Shown: positions 1-8,549, counted from the stretch's first letter. The stretch: 64,000 bases of DNA from Pseudoalteromonas luteoviolacea NCIMB 1944 (GCF_001625565.1 NZ_AUXS01000012.1:62001-126000), one strand, 5' to 3'. A program made the numbers and translations. The notes: a model not told the origin generated them from the sequence alone.

Positions 1-703
1 AGCCAAGCCAAGTATCATATACGGCTGTTGTTAACGTGCTTACAGCAAAATAGTGTACAGTTGCGAAGTCAGCCATGGTCTCCATACTGATCAACGCAAG
101 TGCGGCAACGATGGCTCCTCGAGACAAAGGCAAACTGACTTTTAAAAAGCTCTGAAATGGGGATAACCCCATTAATTGACTCGCTTGCACAAGCTTAAAA
201 GACTGCTCTCTCAAAGCTGTTTTAAAAATCAAATATAAATAAGGGTAAAGAACGAGAGCTATCATGACAATAGCACCTGGCAAGGTACGTATATCAAAAA
301 ACCAATAGTCGTCAGGACTTGACCATCCAAACCAATCTCTTAAAAAGATTTGCACTGGGCCTGCATAATCGAGCATATCGGTATAAACATAAGCGATAAT
401 ATAGGTCGGCATCGCAAGTGGCAGCATCAATGCCCACTCAAAGATTCGTTTGCCGGGAAAATGGCAATAGGCGGTCAACCAACCAAGAGGTAGCGCGATC
501 AGCGCACTGAGTAGAAGCACACCGGCAATAAGCCAAACTGTATTGCTGATATAGTCCCATAGAACTGTATTCCACAGGTGTGAGAATACTTCCGACTCTC
601 CTTGTAATGATTCAAAAATGAGAAACGCCAGCGGGGTGGACAGGCAAATACCTATCACCCACGCTGTTATCTGCCAATTCGACAGTTTATTTTTTAGCTG
701 CAT
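1..703 (-). CDS. Ferric iron ABC transporter permease (FbpB/ThiP-like), partial
   Basis: The first 234 codons of an inner-membrane permease are visible; the gene runs off the left edge. Its ATG shares one base with the TAA of the binding-protein gene (TAATG), so the two are probably translationally coupled. The translation shows a hydrophobic segment near residues 12-30, further membrane spans, and around residue 180 the cytoplasmic EAA-type loop (QASQLMGLSPFQSFLKVSLP) that contacts the ATPase. FbpB-type permeases carry two such domains in about 540 residues, so this is the first half. The substrate is inferred from the neighbouring iron-binding protein. Confidence 0.88.
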   Translation of the reverse strand, partial: MQLKNKLSNWQITAWVIGICLSTPLAFLIFESLQGESEVFSHLWNTVLWDYISNTVWLIAGVLLLSALIALPLGWLTAYCHFPGKRIFEWALMLPLAMPTYIIAYVYTDMLDYAGPVQIFLRDWFGWSSPDDYWFFDIRTLPGAIVMIALVLYPYLYLIFKTALREQSFKLVQASQLMGLSPFQSFLKVSLPLSRGAIVAALALISMETMADFATVHYFAVSTLTTAVYDTWLG

Positions 704-1707
704 TAAAGGTCAAATTTTACCTCATCGATTAGCTTAAGCGCTAATGGACGGTATTTACTAATTTCAGCAAGTGGCAAGCTGTCTTCCTTAAACGCTCCCC
801 ATGACGCTACCATTTTAGATAATTCGACGCCCGGTTTAACCGGATATTCCATATTCGTCGATGCATACATGTTTTGAGCCTTATTGTCCGTCATAAACTC
901 TATGAGTTTCAAGGCATTTTCTTTATTTTTTGCATACTTGGTTAAGACCACGCCTGACACATTTAAATGAGAGCCGCGATTTTTTTGGTTAGGGAAGTTG
1001 ATGTAAACAGAGTCAGCCCAAGACTTTTGTTTGTCATCTGTCATCATTTTACCAAAGTAGTAGCTGTTACCCAGTGCAACATCACACAGGCCTTCTTTCA
1101 CTGCTTTAACTTGTGCACGGTCATTACCCTGGGGCTTACGGGCCAAGTTGTTTTTCACGCCAACTAACCACTCTTTTGTTTGGGCTTCACCGTGGTGAGC
1201 AATCATTGATGCAACAAGACCTAAGTTGTATGGATGCTTACCAGAGCGAGTGCAAATTTTTCCTTTAAATTTAGGATCCGCCAATTCTTCGTAGCTAAGA
1301 GATTCCAATTTTCCTAAACGCGACTTGGACGAGTAGACATTGCGCACTCGCTTAGTCAAAGCGACCCACTGCCCTTGAGGATCTCTAAATGAAGCTGGAA
1401 TATTGCCCTCAACCGTTTTACTGGCAATTTTTTGCGTGAGACCTAAGTCTTCAAGTTGGATCATTGCGCTAAAGTTAGAAGTCAAAACCAAATCCGCACG
1501 AGAGTGCTTTCCTTCACGTTTCACACGCTCAATCAAGCCTTTTTTTGCAAAAACAACATTAGTTTTAATCCCTGTTTGCTTAGTAAAATCATCCAAGATA
1601 GGCTGTATTAAAAAAGGTTGGCGAAATGAATAGATGTTTACTTCATCCGCTGCGAAGGCTGGCATGCAGGTCATAGCGGTCAATATTGTGGCGATAGCTC
1701 GTTTCAT
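703..1707 (-). CDS. fbpA: Periplasmic Fe(III)-binding protein of an ABC transporter
   Basis: The protein has 334 residues, with a signal peptide ending near AFAA (about residue 20) and then a mature start DEVNIYSFRQ typical of the FutA/FbpA group of binding proteins. A paired tyrosine motif, GNSYYFGKMM, lies near residue 215; such tyrosines coordinate ferric iron in this family. The ATG at 1707 was chosen over an in-frame start 21 bases upstream because GGAGCC lies just before it and the signal peptide then has normal length. It delivers ferric iron to the permease encoded next, and a Fur-like site precedes it. Confidence 0.9.
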   Translation of the reverse strand: MKRAIATILTAMTCMPAFAADEVNIYSFRQPFLIQPILDDFTKQTGIKTNVVFAKKGLIERVKREGKHSRADLVLTSNFSAMIQLEDLGLTQKIASKTVEGNIPASFRDPQGQWVALTKRVRNVYSSKSRLGKLESLSYEELADPKFKGKICTRSGKHPYNLGLVASMIAHHGEAQTKEWLVGVKNNLARKPQGNDRAQVKAVKEGLCDVALGNSYYFGKMMTDDKQKSWADSVYINFPNQKNRGSHLNVSGVVLTKYAKNKENALKLIEFMTDNKAQNMYASTNMEYPVKPGVELSKMVASWGAFKEDSLPLAEISKYRPLALKLIDEVKFDL

Positions 1708-1720
1708 GAAGGCTCCAAAT

Positions 1721-1761
1721 CCAAACAATTATTATTATCAACTGATTCTAACGCGATTATA
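1721..1761 (-). promoter_or_regulatory. fbpA promoter with Fur-like operator
   Basis: On the minus strand a TATAAT hexamer (1756-1761) is followed by GATAATAATAATTGTTTGG (1721-1739). Compared with the 19-base Fur consensus GATAATGATAATCATTATC, 13 positions match, mostly in the left half. The site would cover the transcript start, a usual place for repression by iron-loaded Fur. No good -35 hexamer is seen. Confidence 0.55.
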
Positions 1762-1825
1762 CATAAATTACATCCCACTTAGGCGAGTGACTCAAATTAT
1801 TATTGCCGTATAAAGACAATTTATA

Positions 1826-1843
1826 TGTAAGATATGTCTCACT
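1826..1843 (+). promoter_or_regulatory. GacA/UvrY-like upstream activating site
   Basis: The sequence TGTAAG-ATATGT-CTCACT resembles the GacA-family consensus TGTAAG-N6-CTTACA: a perfect left half, four of six matches in the right half and the correct 6-base spacer. It lies about 145 bases before the putative -10 of the CsrB-like RNA, comparable to the distance seen for rsm genes in Pseudomonas. The rest of the 1762-1989 gap is AT-rich and shows no reading frame. Confidence 0.5.
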
Positions 1844-1989
1844 CTGTATGTAGAAATCGAGTAATCTACACTAGATTTAACTGCCCTCAAATTAGGAACC
1901 TATTGTTATTTAATAATTTTTAATTATTAAATAGAACATAGACCTTTTTTCATAATCTTCAAGCCAATGTTTAATAGCTCAAAGCAGCA

Positions 1990-1995
1990 TATACT
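1990..1995 (+). promoter_or_regulatory. -10 element for the CsrB-like RNA
   Basis: TATACT lies about 7 bases before the likely RNA start (near 2002). The matching -35 position reads ATGTTT, a poor match, which fits a promoter that needs an activator such as UvrY/GacA. Confidence 0.45.
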
Positions 1996-2002
1996 GTAAC
2001 TG

Positions 2003-2415
2003 TCTTTAAGGGAGAGACGTCGCAAGGAAAAAGGATGTGGTAAGCACCACATGGAATGGATCCCTTTATGGAGTATGGAACTAGGATTATGATGTATTTG
2101 CAGGACGCAAATATTTAAGTAAGGATGTTCACAAAATCAGGATGTCAGGACTTAATGGAATTGGATAGGGTAATGGAGAAGCCCATAAGGAATGATTGCA
2201 GGGTAATATCAAACATTGGATGTTTTGATGCAACTTAGGATGGGGTTAGGAAAACCCAAGTGGATATGTGCAGGATGCGCAATAATTCGCAGAACCAAAA
2301 CACCAAGCGAATTGTATGGAAATGAATTAGGGAGTTGAGTTATTCAACATAGCAGGATGCTGTTTAGAAGATTCCGTCAAGCGCGGCTCGAAAGAGTCGC
2401 GCTATCTTCGTGTTT
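2003..2415 (+). ncRNA. csrB: CsrB-like CsrA-sequestering small RNA
   Basis: No reading frame fills this stretch, but the plus strand carries about 24 GGA motifs in 380 bases, many as AGGATG or CAGGA, the CsrA-binding signature. Several GGAs sit in pentaloops of short hairpins: ATTTGC-AGGAC-GCAAAT (2096-2112), AAACA-TTGGA-TGTTT (2211-2225), GGGTT-AGGAA-AACCC (2243-2257), TGTGC-AGGAT-GCGCA (2267-2281) and TAGC-AGGAT-GCTG (2350-2362). A further 7-bp hairpin (2035-2052) is flanked by GGAs. The RNA ends at a 10-bp terminator stem. CsrB family RNAs bind many CsrA dimers and relieve translational repression. The 5' end is estimated from the -10 element. Symbol assigned by architecture, not by alignment. 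Confidence 0.85.
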
Positions 2416-2420
2416 GCTTT
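2380..2420 (+). terminator. Terminator of the CsrB-like RNA
   Basis: AGCGCGGCTC-GAAA-GAGTCGCGCT forms a 10-bp stem (one G-U pair) capped by a GNRA tetraloop, followed by a broken T-rich tail (TCTTCGTGTTTGCTTT). The tail reaches the 3' end of the convergent tapT gene. Confidence 0.7.
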
Positions 2421-3093
2421 AAGCTTCAATGAACTTACTACGCTTCCCTCTTAAATACGCATCTCTAAAATCTATAAAGTGCTCGGTGAGATTCTCAGCG
2501 GCTTCAGATTCACCATTTTCGGCCAAAACGATACATGCTACCTCAGCTGTGCCCAACTGATGTTCATGGGGGGCAACTCTTAACTTATAGTTAGACATAC
2601 TCTGTGGTGATATTGACAACACGGGAAACTTGTCAAGATAAGGGCTTTTTCTGAACATTTTTTTTGCTTCGCGCCAAGTACCGTCTAGAAAAATATATAG
2701 TGGTTTTTTTGTCGCTTCGCGGTGCACTTTTTTAATCAGGCGTTGAGGCTCGACATTGTCTTTGGGAAAAACAATGATAGGTTGATATTGTGGGTTTTCT
2801 AATAGAGCAATTAAAGCGCTATCTGGCTCGGTTCTGTCCCACCTAAAAGCATGATTATCAGGCACAATATCCGCGATCAAACGCCCTGTATTGGATGGTT
2901 TAAAGCTCTCGTTGTGATACATTAATAAACATACAGCACTGGAGCACTGAGCTTGCTTCACCCCGGCACAGATACACAAAGGTTCAGCTAATAAACATGT
3001 CTCGCAACGAGCAAGCTTAGAGCCACGAGCTTTAAACTCTCTTTTCGATTCAGAAATTTGCTGCGTGCGCAGTGCCAATACAGAATTGCCCAA
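2419..3093 (-). CDS. tapT: tRNA-uridine aminocarboxypropyltransferase (DTW domain)
   Basis: DTW-domain enzymes of this type transfer the 3-amino-3-carboxypropyl group of SAM to uridine 47 of tRNAs (acp3U). The protein shows a Cys-rich N-terminal motif (RCETCLLAEPLCIC, about residues 29-43), the signature LDGTW near residues 136-140, and SNYKLR and TAEVA further on. The reading frame is open to an ATG at 3156, but that start has no ribosome site. A TTG at 3093 lies 6 bases after GGGAG and gives MGNSVLALR, which lines up with the N-terminus of E. coli TapT as I remember it. The start is therefore TTG, moderately sure; 224 residues. Confidence 0.85.
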   Translation of the reverse strand: MGNSVLALRTQQISESKREFKARGSKLARCETCLLAEPLCICAGVKQAQCSSAVCLLMYHNESFKPSNTGRLIADIVPDNHAFRWDRTEPDSALIALLENPQYQPIIVFPKDNVEPQRLIKKVHREATKKPLYIFLDGTWREAKKMFRKSPYLDKFPVLSISPQSMSNYKLRVAPHEHQLGTAEVACIVLAENGESEAAENLTEHFIDFRDAYLRGKRSKFIEA

Positions 3094-3161
3094 AATAATC
3101 TCCCATATAAAACGACAGGCCATTGTACCAAGTCTGACAATAAAAGGATAAAGCATTTATT

Positions 3162-3704
3162 ATGAAGGTTAATCAATCAAACAGACTTAAGTATCGGCTC
3201 CTCACCCCTGCCGATAGTCAATTACTCTTTAGACTGGACCAAGACCCAAAAGTGATGCAGTTCATCAACGGTGGCAAGGTCACTTCCCAAGAAGATATAG
3301 ACACTATCTTCATACCCCGACTCAATCAGTTCACCAATGTAGACAAAGGCTGGGGGTTATGGGGCTGCTTCTTAACAGATAACAATGAATTTATCGGTTG
3401 GATTTTGGTACGCCCAATGGACTTTTTTACTGAGCACAGAGATGACTCTAACTTAGAGATAGGCTGGCGGTTTATGCAATCAAGTTGGGGAAGGGGTTAC
3501 GCTACAGAAGCCGCAATGCAGATCGCTGGCGCGCTAGCCGAGCACCACTGTGCAAACAAGTTGACGGCGATTGCACTCGAAGACAATAGCGGATCGATAA
3601 AGATTATGAAAAAAATAGGCTTAGAATACGTTACGACTACCGTTCATAGCGACCCACTAGGGAGCGCGGAAGTTGTCGTCTATGAAAAACCACTCATTAC
3701 TTGA
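3162..3704 (+). CDS. GNAT-family N-acetyltransferase (RimJ/RimL type)
   Basis: This 180-residue protein matches the GNAT pattern of the RimJ/RimL subgroup: N-terminal LTPADSQLLFRLDQDPKVMQ, central LEIGWRFMQSSWGRGYATEA (the RGYATEA segment is the acetyl-CoA pyrophosphate loop, about residues 105-125), and C-terminal NSGSIKIMKKIGLEY. The substrate cannot be told; relatives acetylate ribosomal protein N-termini, antibiotics or amines. It is transcribed divergently from tapT and ends at a strong hairpin shared with uppP. Confidence 0.8.
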   Translation: MKVNQSNRLKYRLLTPADSQLLFRLDQDPKVMQFINGGKVTSQEDIDTIFIPRLNQFTNVDKGWGLWGCFLTDNNEFIGWILVRPMDFFTEHRDDSNLEIGWRFMQSSWGRGYATEAAMQIAGALAEHHCANKLTAIALEDNSGSIKIMKKIGLEYVTTTVHSDPLGSAEVVVYEKPLIT

Positions 3705-3706
3705 GG

Positions 3707-3737
3707 AAAAAAGAGCGGGGACCCCCGCTCTATCTTT
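3707..3737. terminator. Bidirectional terminator between GNAT gene and uppP
   Basis: GAGCGGGG-AC-CCCCGCTC (3713-3730) is an 8-bp GC-rich stem with an A6 run on the left and TATCTTTT on the right, so it can serve both converging genes. Confidence 0.85.
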
Positions 3738-4540
3738 TACATTGATAAATAAATAACTAAGAAAGCGCCAAGCGCCAATCTATAGATAACGAACGGCAAC
3801 ATACCCATTTTCTCGATGACCTTTAAGAAAAAGTGAATACATGCATAAGCTGCGAAAAATGACAGAACCGCACCAGTCACAATGTCTGAGACATTAAACT
3901 CATCTCCCTCTGAGAGTAGCTTATAGGTCAAATAACTGCCAGCAGCGGCAATAACTGGGATTGACATTAAAAAAGAAAAACGTGCTGCACTTTGCTTGTT
4001 AAGGCCCATCATCAATCCTATCGTCATTGTGATCCCTGAACGTGACGTTCCGGGCAGCAACATCGCGATGACTTGAGACAAACCAATACACAGCGCCATA
4101 AACCAGTTTATTTGATAAATCGTTTTTATTTGTTTGGCCGTTTTATCGGCATACCAAAGTAACAAACCAAAACCGATAGTTGTGCCCGCTATGATCCATG
4201 CATTTCGCGAGTATTCTTCCACAAAATCTTTCGCAAAATAGCCAATGAGCAGTGAAGGTAAAGTCGCGAGCAAAATAAACCACCCCAGCTTACTATCATC
4301 TGTTGTCCCCTGACTGCCAAATGATTTAAACCAGGCGGTAAGGATCTCTGCGACTTCTTTTCGGAAGTAAATAATGACCGCGAATAACGTACCGACATGA
4401 ACGGCCACATCAAAAGCAAGACCTTGATCCTGCCACCCAAATACTTGTGAAGGTAATATCAAGTGTGCTGAACTTGATATTGGCAAAAACTCAGTTAGAC
4501 CCTGAATTAATGCTAAAACAATAATTTCAATAATACTCAT
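3737..4540 (-). CDS. uppP: Undecaprenyl-diphosphatase
   Basis: This inner-membrane phosphatase converts undecaprenyl diphosphate to the monophosphate carrier used for peptidoglycan and O-antigen synthesis. At 267 residues it matches BacA/UppP length. Visible are the N-terminal motif QGLTEFLPISSSAHL (about residues 13-27, with the conserved Glu and Ser-Ser-Ser), the PGTSRSG motif near residue 170, and several membrane spans. The ATG at 4540 gives the canonical start MSIIEIIVLALIQG; an upstream in-frame ATG would extend back over the folK stop. It is the last gene of folB-folK-uppP, five bases after folK. Confidence 0.95.
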   Translation of the reverse strand: MSIIEIIVLALIQGLTEFLPISSSAHLILPSQVFGWQDQGLAFDVAVHVGTLFAVIIYFRKEVAEILTAWFKSFGSQGTTDDSKLGWFILLATLPSLLIGYFAKDFVEEYSRNAWIIAGTTIGFGLLLWYADKTAKQIKTIYQINWFMALCIGLSQVIAMLLPGTSRSGITMTIGLMMGLNKQSAARFSFLMSIPVIAAAGSYLTYKLLSEGDEFNVSDIVTGAVLSFFAAYACIHFFLKVIEKMGMLPFVIYRLALGAFLVIYLSM

Positions 4541-4545
4541 AACAG

Positions 4546-5025
4546 TTACAGCTCCACTTTCCATAGTTTTTGGTTTGGATTATGATAATTCTCCCATAGA
4601 GAAGATATGCTTTCACCAGTTGTTGGTAGTGTGACATGACCACCGACTTCGGATAATGGCAACAATACAAATGCATTCTTAGAGATCTCATCCCGCGGCA
4701 ACTGAGCGGGCTGATCGCAAATTAGGTCATCATACAACAGCAGATCCAAATCCAAAGTTCGTGGGCTGAATTTCTTATCTCCAGGCGTTCGACCATTATC
4801 ACGCTCGATTTGCTTTAGTAATTTGCAAACTTCTTCTACACCCATTTTGGTGTTTGCTGCAAATACTGAGTTATAGAAATTCCGACCATTAAAACCTACA
4901 GGCTCACTCTCATATACATTGGAGTGTTTGTAATTGGGAAAATGATCTATCAGAGCCGCAAGCCCATTTTTAAAATGTCGTTCTCTATCAACATTGGAGC
5001 CAATGCTAATGTATATTTCTGCCAT
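4546..5025 (-). CDS. folK: 2-amino-4-hydroxy-6-hydroxymethyldihydropteridine pyrophosphokinase
   Basis: HPPK transfers pyrophosphate from ATP to 6-hydroxymethyl-7,8-dihydropterin in folate synthesis. The 159-residue protein begins AEIYISIGSNVDRE, has the substrate-binding VYESEPVG and FYNSV segments, and carries the family signature PRTLDLDLLLYDD near residue 90-100. The ATG at 5025 follows the folB stop by one base; a longer reading frame upstream lies inside folB and is rejected. It acts right after FolB in the pathway, so the order fits a folate operon. Confidence 0.95.
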   Translation of the reverse strand: MAEIYISIGSNVDRERHFKNGLAALIDHFPNYKHSNVYESEPVGFNGRNFYNSVFAANTKMGVEEVCKLLKQIERDNGRTPGDKKFSPRTLDLDLLLYDDLICDQPAQLPRDEISKNAFVLLPLSEVGGHVTLPTTGESISSLWENYHNPNQKLWKVEL

Positions 5026-5026
5026 G

Positions 5027-5377
5027 CTACTTTTTCCGATAAATTTCAATGCCGACAGTCTTAGCCTGTGCGACCGCAGCAGGTTTACTGACTTTAATTC
5101 GAACATCACTCACTGAAAACTCAGCTAATATCATTGCAGCTAACTTTTCCAATAAAGTTTCTAAAAGCTCTACTTGTGTTGTTTCTGATAAAGTGATTAC
5201 ACGTTCACTTACCTTTGCGTAATCAACTGCAAGGTTGATGTCATCAGTCTGCGCTGCTGGGGTAATATCTGTAGACATTTCAATATCAAAATAAAGGCTC
5301 TGTTTACTTTCTTTCTCAAAGTCGTAAACTCCTATTATGGTCTCGACGTGCAGTTGCGAGATATAGACCTTGTCCAT
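5027..5377 (-). CDS. folB: Dihydroneopterin aldolase
   Basis: FolB cleaves 7,8-dihydroneopterin to the hydroxymethyl-pterin that FolK then activates. The 116-residue protein starts MDKVYISQLHVETIIGVYDFEK and ends with the typical VRIKVSKPAAVAQAKTVGIE segment. The start at 5377 is set by AGGAG five bases upstream; 27 codons of open frame before it are non-family. It is divergent from plsY across about 100 bases that must hold both promoters. Confidence 0.95.
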   Translation of the reverse strand: MDKVYISQLHVETIIGVYDFEKESKQSLYFDIEMSTDITPAAQTDDINLAVDYAKVSERVITLSETTQVELLETLLEKLAAMILAEFSVSDVRIKVSKPAAVAQAKTVGIEIYRKK

Positions 5378-5481
5378 GTATACTCCTAGCATGACTAATA
5401 TGGGTCGGCGCAATAATTTAGGCCGGGTAAAAAGAATCGCGATCATAGCCCAAAACAAAGCAATAAAAAATAAGGAAGCTT

Positions 5482-6078
5482 GTGTTAGTCATATTAATGT
5501 GTATTTGTGCTTATTTATTTGGATCGATTTCCTCTGCGATTTTGATTTCGAGGATGTTTAGGCTACCCGATCCTCGCTTTTCTGGGTCCAATAACCCTGG
5601 AGCCACTAACGTTTTGCGTATAGGCGGTAAACTCCCCGCAGCACTTGTACTTATTTTTGATGTATTAAAAGGGACTATTCCTGTTTGGGGCGCTTACTTT
5701 TTAAACATTGAGCCAGTTTGGCTTGGTGCGGTTGCTGTCAGTGCTTGCCTTGGCCACATTTACCCGATTTTTTTTCACTTCAATGGTGGTAAGGCGGTAG
5801 CCACTGCATTTGGTGCACTACTGCCGATCGGCGTGTCATTGGCAGGACTGCTTATTTTAACCTGGCTGCTTGTGCTTTGGGCGTTTCGCTACTCTTCTCT
5901 TGCTGCCATAGTCACAGTTATTACAGCACCTTTTTATACATGGTTCATTAAGCCCCAATATACATTACCAGTTGCTTTTTTAACCGTTTTGATTATCTTC
6001 AGACATAGAGCAAACATAACTAGGCTCCTGCAAGGAAAGGAGCCTAAAGTCGGTAAGAAAACGCCTAAAAAAGATTAA
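5482..6078 (+). CDS. plsY: Acyl-phosphate:glycerol-3-phosphate acyltransferase
   Basis: PlsY makes lysophosphatidate from acyl-phosphate and glycerol 3-phosphate at the inner membrane. The 198-residue protein has multiple membrane spans and the three family motifs: [13 protein letters not shown] (about residues 34-46), a DVLKG segment, and [21 protein letters not shown]. In the first motif the usual SGNPGATN has one extra Asn-like change (SNNPGATN). The start is GTG at 5482 with AAGGAAG upstream; ATG at 5497 is an alternative. Its stop overlaps that of the convergent tsaD. Confidence 0.95.
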   Translation: MLVILMCICAYLFGSISSAILISRMFRLPDPRFSGSNNPGATNVLRIGGKLPAALVLIFDVLKGTIPVWGAYFLNIEPVWLGAVAVSACLGHIYPIFFHFNGGKAVATAFGALLPIGVSLAGLLILTWLLVLWAFRYSSLAAIVTVITAPFYTWFIKPQYTLPVAFLTVLIIFRHRANITRLLQGKEPKVGKKTPKKD

Positions 6079-7091
6079 GAGATTGCCGGCAAACTATCCA
6101 ACGGCCAGCGGGGCTGTGTTTTCATATCTAAAGGGGCTGTATGGCCAGCTTTCAGACGTTGCATACCTGCAAAGGCTATCATCGCACCATTATCTGTGCA
6201 AAACTCAGTACGAGGGTAATAGACCCGCCCTTTCATCCCTTGCATCATACGTTCAAGCTTGGTTCTCAACTCCACATTTGCGCTCACACCACCGGCAATA
6301 ACCAGACGCTTTATACCCGTTTGTTTTAGGGCTCGTTTGCACTTAATTGCTAGCGTATCAATCACGGCACTTTGAAAAGCGTGAGCAATATCAGCCTTAG
6401 TCTGTAAATCGTCACCTTCATTTTTAATGGTGTTTGCCGCTGCCGTTTTAAGACCACTGAAACTAAAGTCTAAACCGGGCCTATCAGTCATTGGCCTTGG
6501 AAATACAAACCTATCAGCTGTGCCCTGTGTAGCTAGTTTTGCTAAAAGAGGACCTCCAGGATAATCCAGTCCCAGTAGCTTAGCCGTTTTATCAAATGCT
6601 TCCCCAGCCGCATCATCCACCGACTCGCCTAAGATTTCATACTCGCCTATTCCAGCAACTTTAACCATCATGGTATGACCACCTGAGACGAGCAGTGCCA
6701 CAAATGGAAATTCAGGCTTTTCTTCTTCCAACATAGGCGCGAGTAAATGGCCTTCCATATGGTGTACTGCCACCGCGGGAATATTCCAGCCAAATGCCAA
6801 AGAACGCCCAATAGACGTACCAACAAGAAGTGCACCAACTAACCCTGGGCCCGCCGTATATGCAATTCCGTCTAATGAATCCGGGCCACACCCAGCTTGT
6901 TTAAACGCAGCTTCAATCAGCGGAATAGTTTTGCGAACATGATCCCGAGAAGCAAGCTCAGGCACGACACCACCATAATCCGCATGTACCTTTACCTGAC
7001 TATATAATTGATGTGCGAGTAACCCCTGCTCATCATCATAAATTGCAATACCAGTTTCATCACAAGAAGATTCAATACCTAAAATACGCAA
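6075..7091 (-). CDS. tsaD: tRNA threonylcarbamoyladenosine biosynthesis protein TsaD
   Basis: TsaD, with TsaB and TsaE, transfers threonylcarbamoyl to adenosine 37 of ANN-decoding tRNAs. The 338-residue protein begins [16 protein letters not shown], has the metal-binding pair in HHMEGH (about residues 111-116), [19 protein letters not shown] and the late [10 protein letters not shown] motif, all characteristic of the ASKHA-fold family. The gene converges with plsY, the two stop codons sharing bases in TTAA (6075-6078). Confidence 0.97.
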   Translation of the reverse strand: MRILGIESSCDETGIAIYDDEQGLLAHQLYSQVKVHADYGGVVPELASRDHVRKTIPLIEAAFKQAGCGPDSLDGIAYTAGPGLVGALLVGTSIGRSLAFGWNIPAVAVHHMEGHLLAPMLEEEKPEFPFVALLVSGGHTMMVKVAGIGEYEILGESVDDAAGEAFDKTAKLLGLDYPGGPLLAKLATQGTADRFVFPRPMTDRPGLDFSFSGLKTAAANTIKNEGDDLQTKADIAHAFQSAVIDTLAIKCKRALKQTGIKRLVIAGGVSANVELRTKLERMMQGMKGRVYYPRTEFCTDNGAMIAFAGMQRLKAGHTAPLDMKTQPRWPLDSLPAIS

Positions 7092-7115
7092 CCTTGTTCT
7101 CCACTACATTTTTTA

Positions 7116-7715
7116 CTATTCACGCTCAATCGCTAAACCAATATTGGTTTGGCCATCGATGATCGCTTGCGCTTTTAATTGCTTGATTGTTTCAGAGGAA
7201 ATTCGTCCCATCCCTTCAACAAAATCGATTAACTCACCTAAAACCTCGATTTCATACTGCATCAATGGATGCTCTCTGACGAGCTTATTATCCGGCATGA
7301 TATCTTCTTGCGCTAACAAAAACTCAATATACCTTGCGACCGTTGCCTGAGAGATTTTTGCAACATTAACAAACTCAATTTCATCTTTGGTCATAATACC
7401 TTGAATAAAACCAAGAAGCGCTGTTGCCATATCAATCGCGGGGTAAGTACCAAACATGTCAAAATCTGATAATTCAGGTACATTAGGTTCAATTTTTTCG
7501 ATTTGCTTTTCTAGACTAATTTTACTTTTTGGCAGTAGTAATTTTTCCCAGCACAGATTCAGGGCATTTCTAAACACCTGCTCATCACCAAACCCCGTTG
7601 CTTCACTAAATAAGCCATAGTTTGGCGTCATTCTTTCCAAAATAGCAGCGGCTAGTGCTGCTTTTTGTAAATAGTTCAACTCACGAATGCGCTGAAAGTT
7701 ATTTGCTTTGCTCAT
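7116..7715 (-). CDS. YjaG-like DUF416 family protein
   Basis: This 199-residue protein resembles E. coli YjaG (DUF416), of unknown function, especially around LERMTPNYGLFSEATGFGD (about residues 26-45), FDMFGTYPAIDMATALL and the end QTNIGLAIERE. It looks cytosolic and mainly helical. The chosen ATG at 7715 has GGA eight bases before it and overlaps the 3' end of the preceding small zinc-ribbon gene by 17 bases, which suggests coupled translation. An ATG six bases further upstream is also possible. Confidence 0.85.
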   Translation of the reverse strand: MSKANNFQRIRELNYLQKAALAAAILERMTPNYGLFSEATGFGDEQVFRNALNLCWEKLLLPKSKISLEKQIEKIEPNVPELSDFDMFGTYPAIDMATALLGFIQGIMTKDEIEFVNVAKISQATVARYIEFLLAQEDIMPDNKLVREHPLMQYEIEVLGELIDFVEGMGRISSETIKQLKAQAIIDGQTNIGLAIERE

Positions 7716-8031
7716 ACTCATTTCCACAATGCCAGCAATATTCAAAAGCTGAGCCATTCAGCTCATTGCAATATCGACACTGCCAATCTAATTTTGATTT
7801 TTTCTGGTGGTAGTTTACCAAGATTTCTTCGCCAAGGGGCAACTTTATCGCCGGTACGAAGATCTTAATGGTGTTATCTGCAAAAGGCAGTTCGCCTAAA
7901 GTGGAAGATAGTGCTTCTCCTTGCATTGTCGTTTTAATACGGGCTTGGTGTAAAAGGCCATTTACAAGGTGTGCCTCAATCATATTATCGGTGCTAAAAA
8001 CACAGCACCATTTATCTAATTCATTAACCAT
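7699..8031 (-). CDS. DUF2007-like small protein with C-terminal zinc ribbon
   Basis: The 110-residue protein has an N-terminal half resembling DUF2007 (putative signal-transducing) proteins: WCCVFSTDNMIEAHLVNGLL, then IKTTMQGEALSSTLGELPF and VFVPA-like strand residues. It ends in a CRYC...CWHC pair that should bind one zinc ion (about residues 89-106). Function unknown. The ATG at 8031 is preferred to one 33 bases upstream because it aligns with the domain edge, though both ribosome sites are weak. It overlaps the yjaG-like gene. Confidence 0.72.
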   Translation of the reverse strand: MVNELDKWCCVFSTDNMIEAHLVNGLLHQARIKTTMQGEALSSTLGELPFADNTIKIFVPAIKLPLGEEILVNYHQKKSKLDWQCRYCNELNGSAFEYCWHCGNEYEQSK

Positions 8032-8093
8032 CGCACTCAATGCTAATTTTGCTATCATAAACAATATTGTAGTGTGTAAATTGGAAGAGCTCT

Positions 8094-8492
8094 ATGACGC
8101 TTACCACACCTGGGTTATTATTTCCCGCTATTTCATTGTTGTTGCTCGCTTATACTAATCGCTTTTTAGTACTCGCTCAGCTAATTCGCGAGTTAAATGC
8201 GAGAGAAGGTGACACTTTGCGCCCGCTCGTTGTTCAGCAAATCAATAATTTAAAAAAACGCATCAAACTAATTCGCTTAATGCAAGTATGGGGCGTGTTC
8301 TCATTTATTCTTTGCACACTTTCGATGTTTGCTTTGTTCATCGACATTAACTTGCTAGGGATCATCTTATTTGGAGTCAGTTTGTGCTGCCTGATCGGAT
8401 CTCTCATGTTGTCCTTGTACGAAATTCATATTTCGTGCGATGCAATAGAGATTGAGCTAAATAATATTGAAAAAAAGCCACTACAAGAGTAA
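8094..8492 (+). CDS. DUF2721 family membrane protein
   Basis: This 132-residue protein starts LTTPGLLFPAISLLLLAYTN, the hallmark of DUF2721 proteins, followed by a basic cytoplasmic stretch (about residues 30-60) and two closely spaced membrane helices (about 64-110). Its role is unknown. GGAAGAG six bases before the ATG supports the start. It is divergent from the DUF2007-like gene and followed 57 bases later by the HD-GYP regulator. Confidence 0.82.
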   Translation: MTLTTPGLLFPAISLLLLAYTNRFLVLAQLIRELNAREGDTLRPLVVQQINNLKKRIKLIRLMQVWGVFSFILCTLSMFALFIDINLLGIILFGVSLCCLIGSLMLSLYEIHISCDAIEIELNNIEKKPLQE

Positions 8493-8549
8493 GCAACTCG
8501 AATTGGCCTTACTATACTGACATTATCAATAGCTGAAGGTAGGTCATGT

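Noticed and set aside
2003..2415. CRISPR-like or tandem short repeat array
   Set aside because: The AGGATG/GGA units are irregularly spaced, short and have no constant spacers; they fit RNA loops of a CsrB-type RNA.
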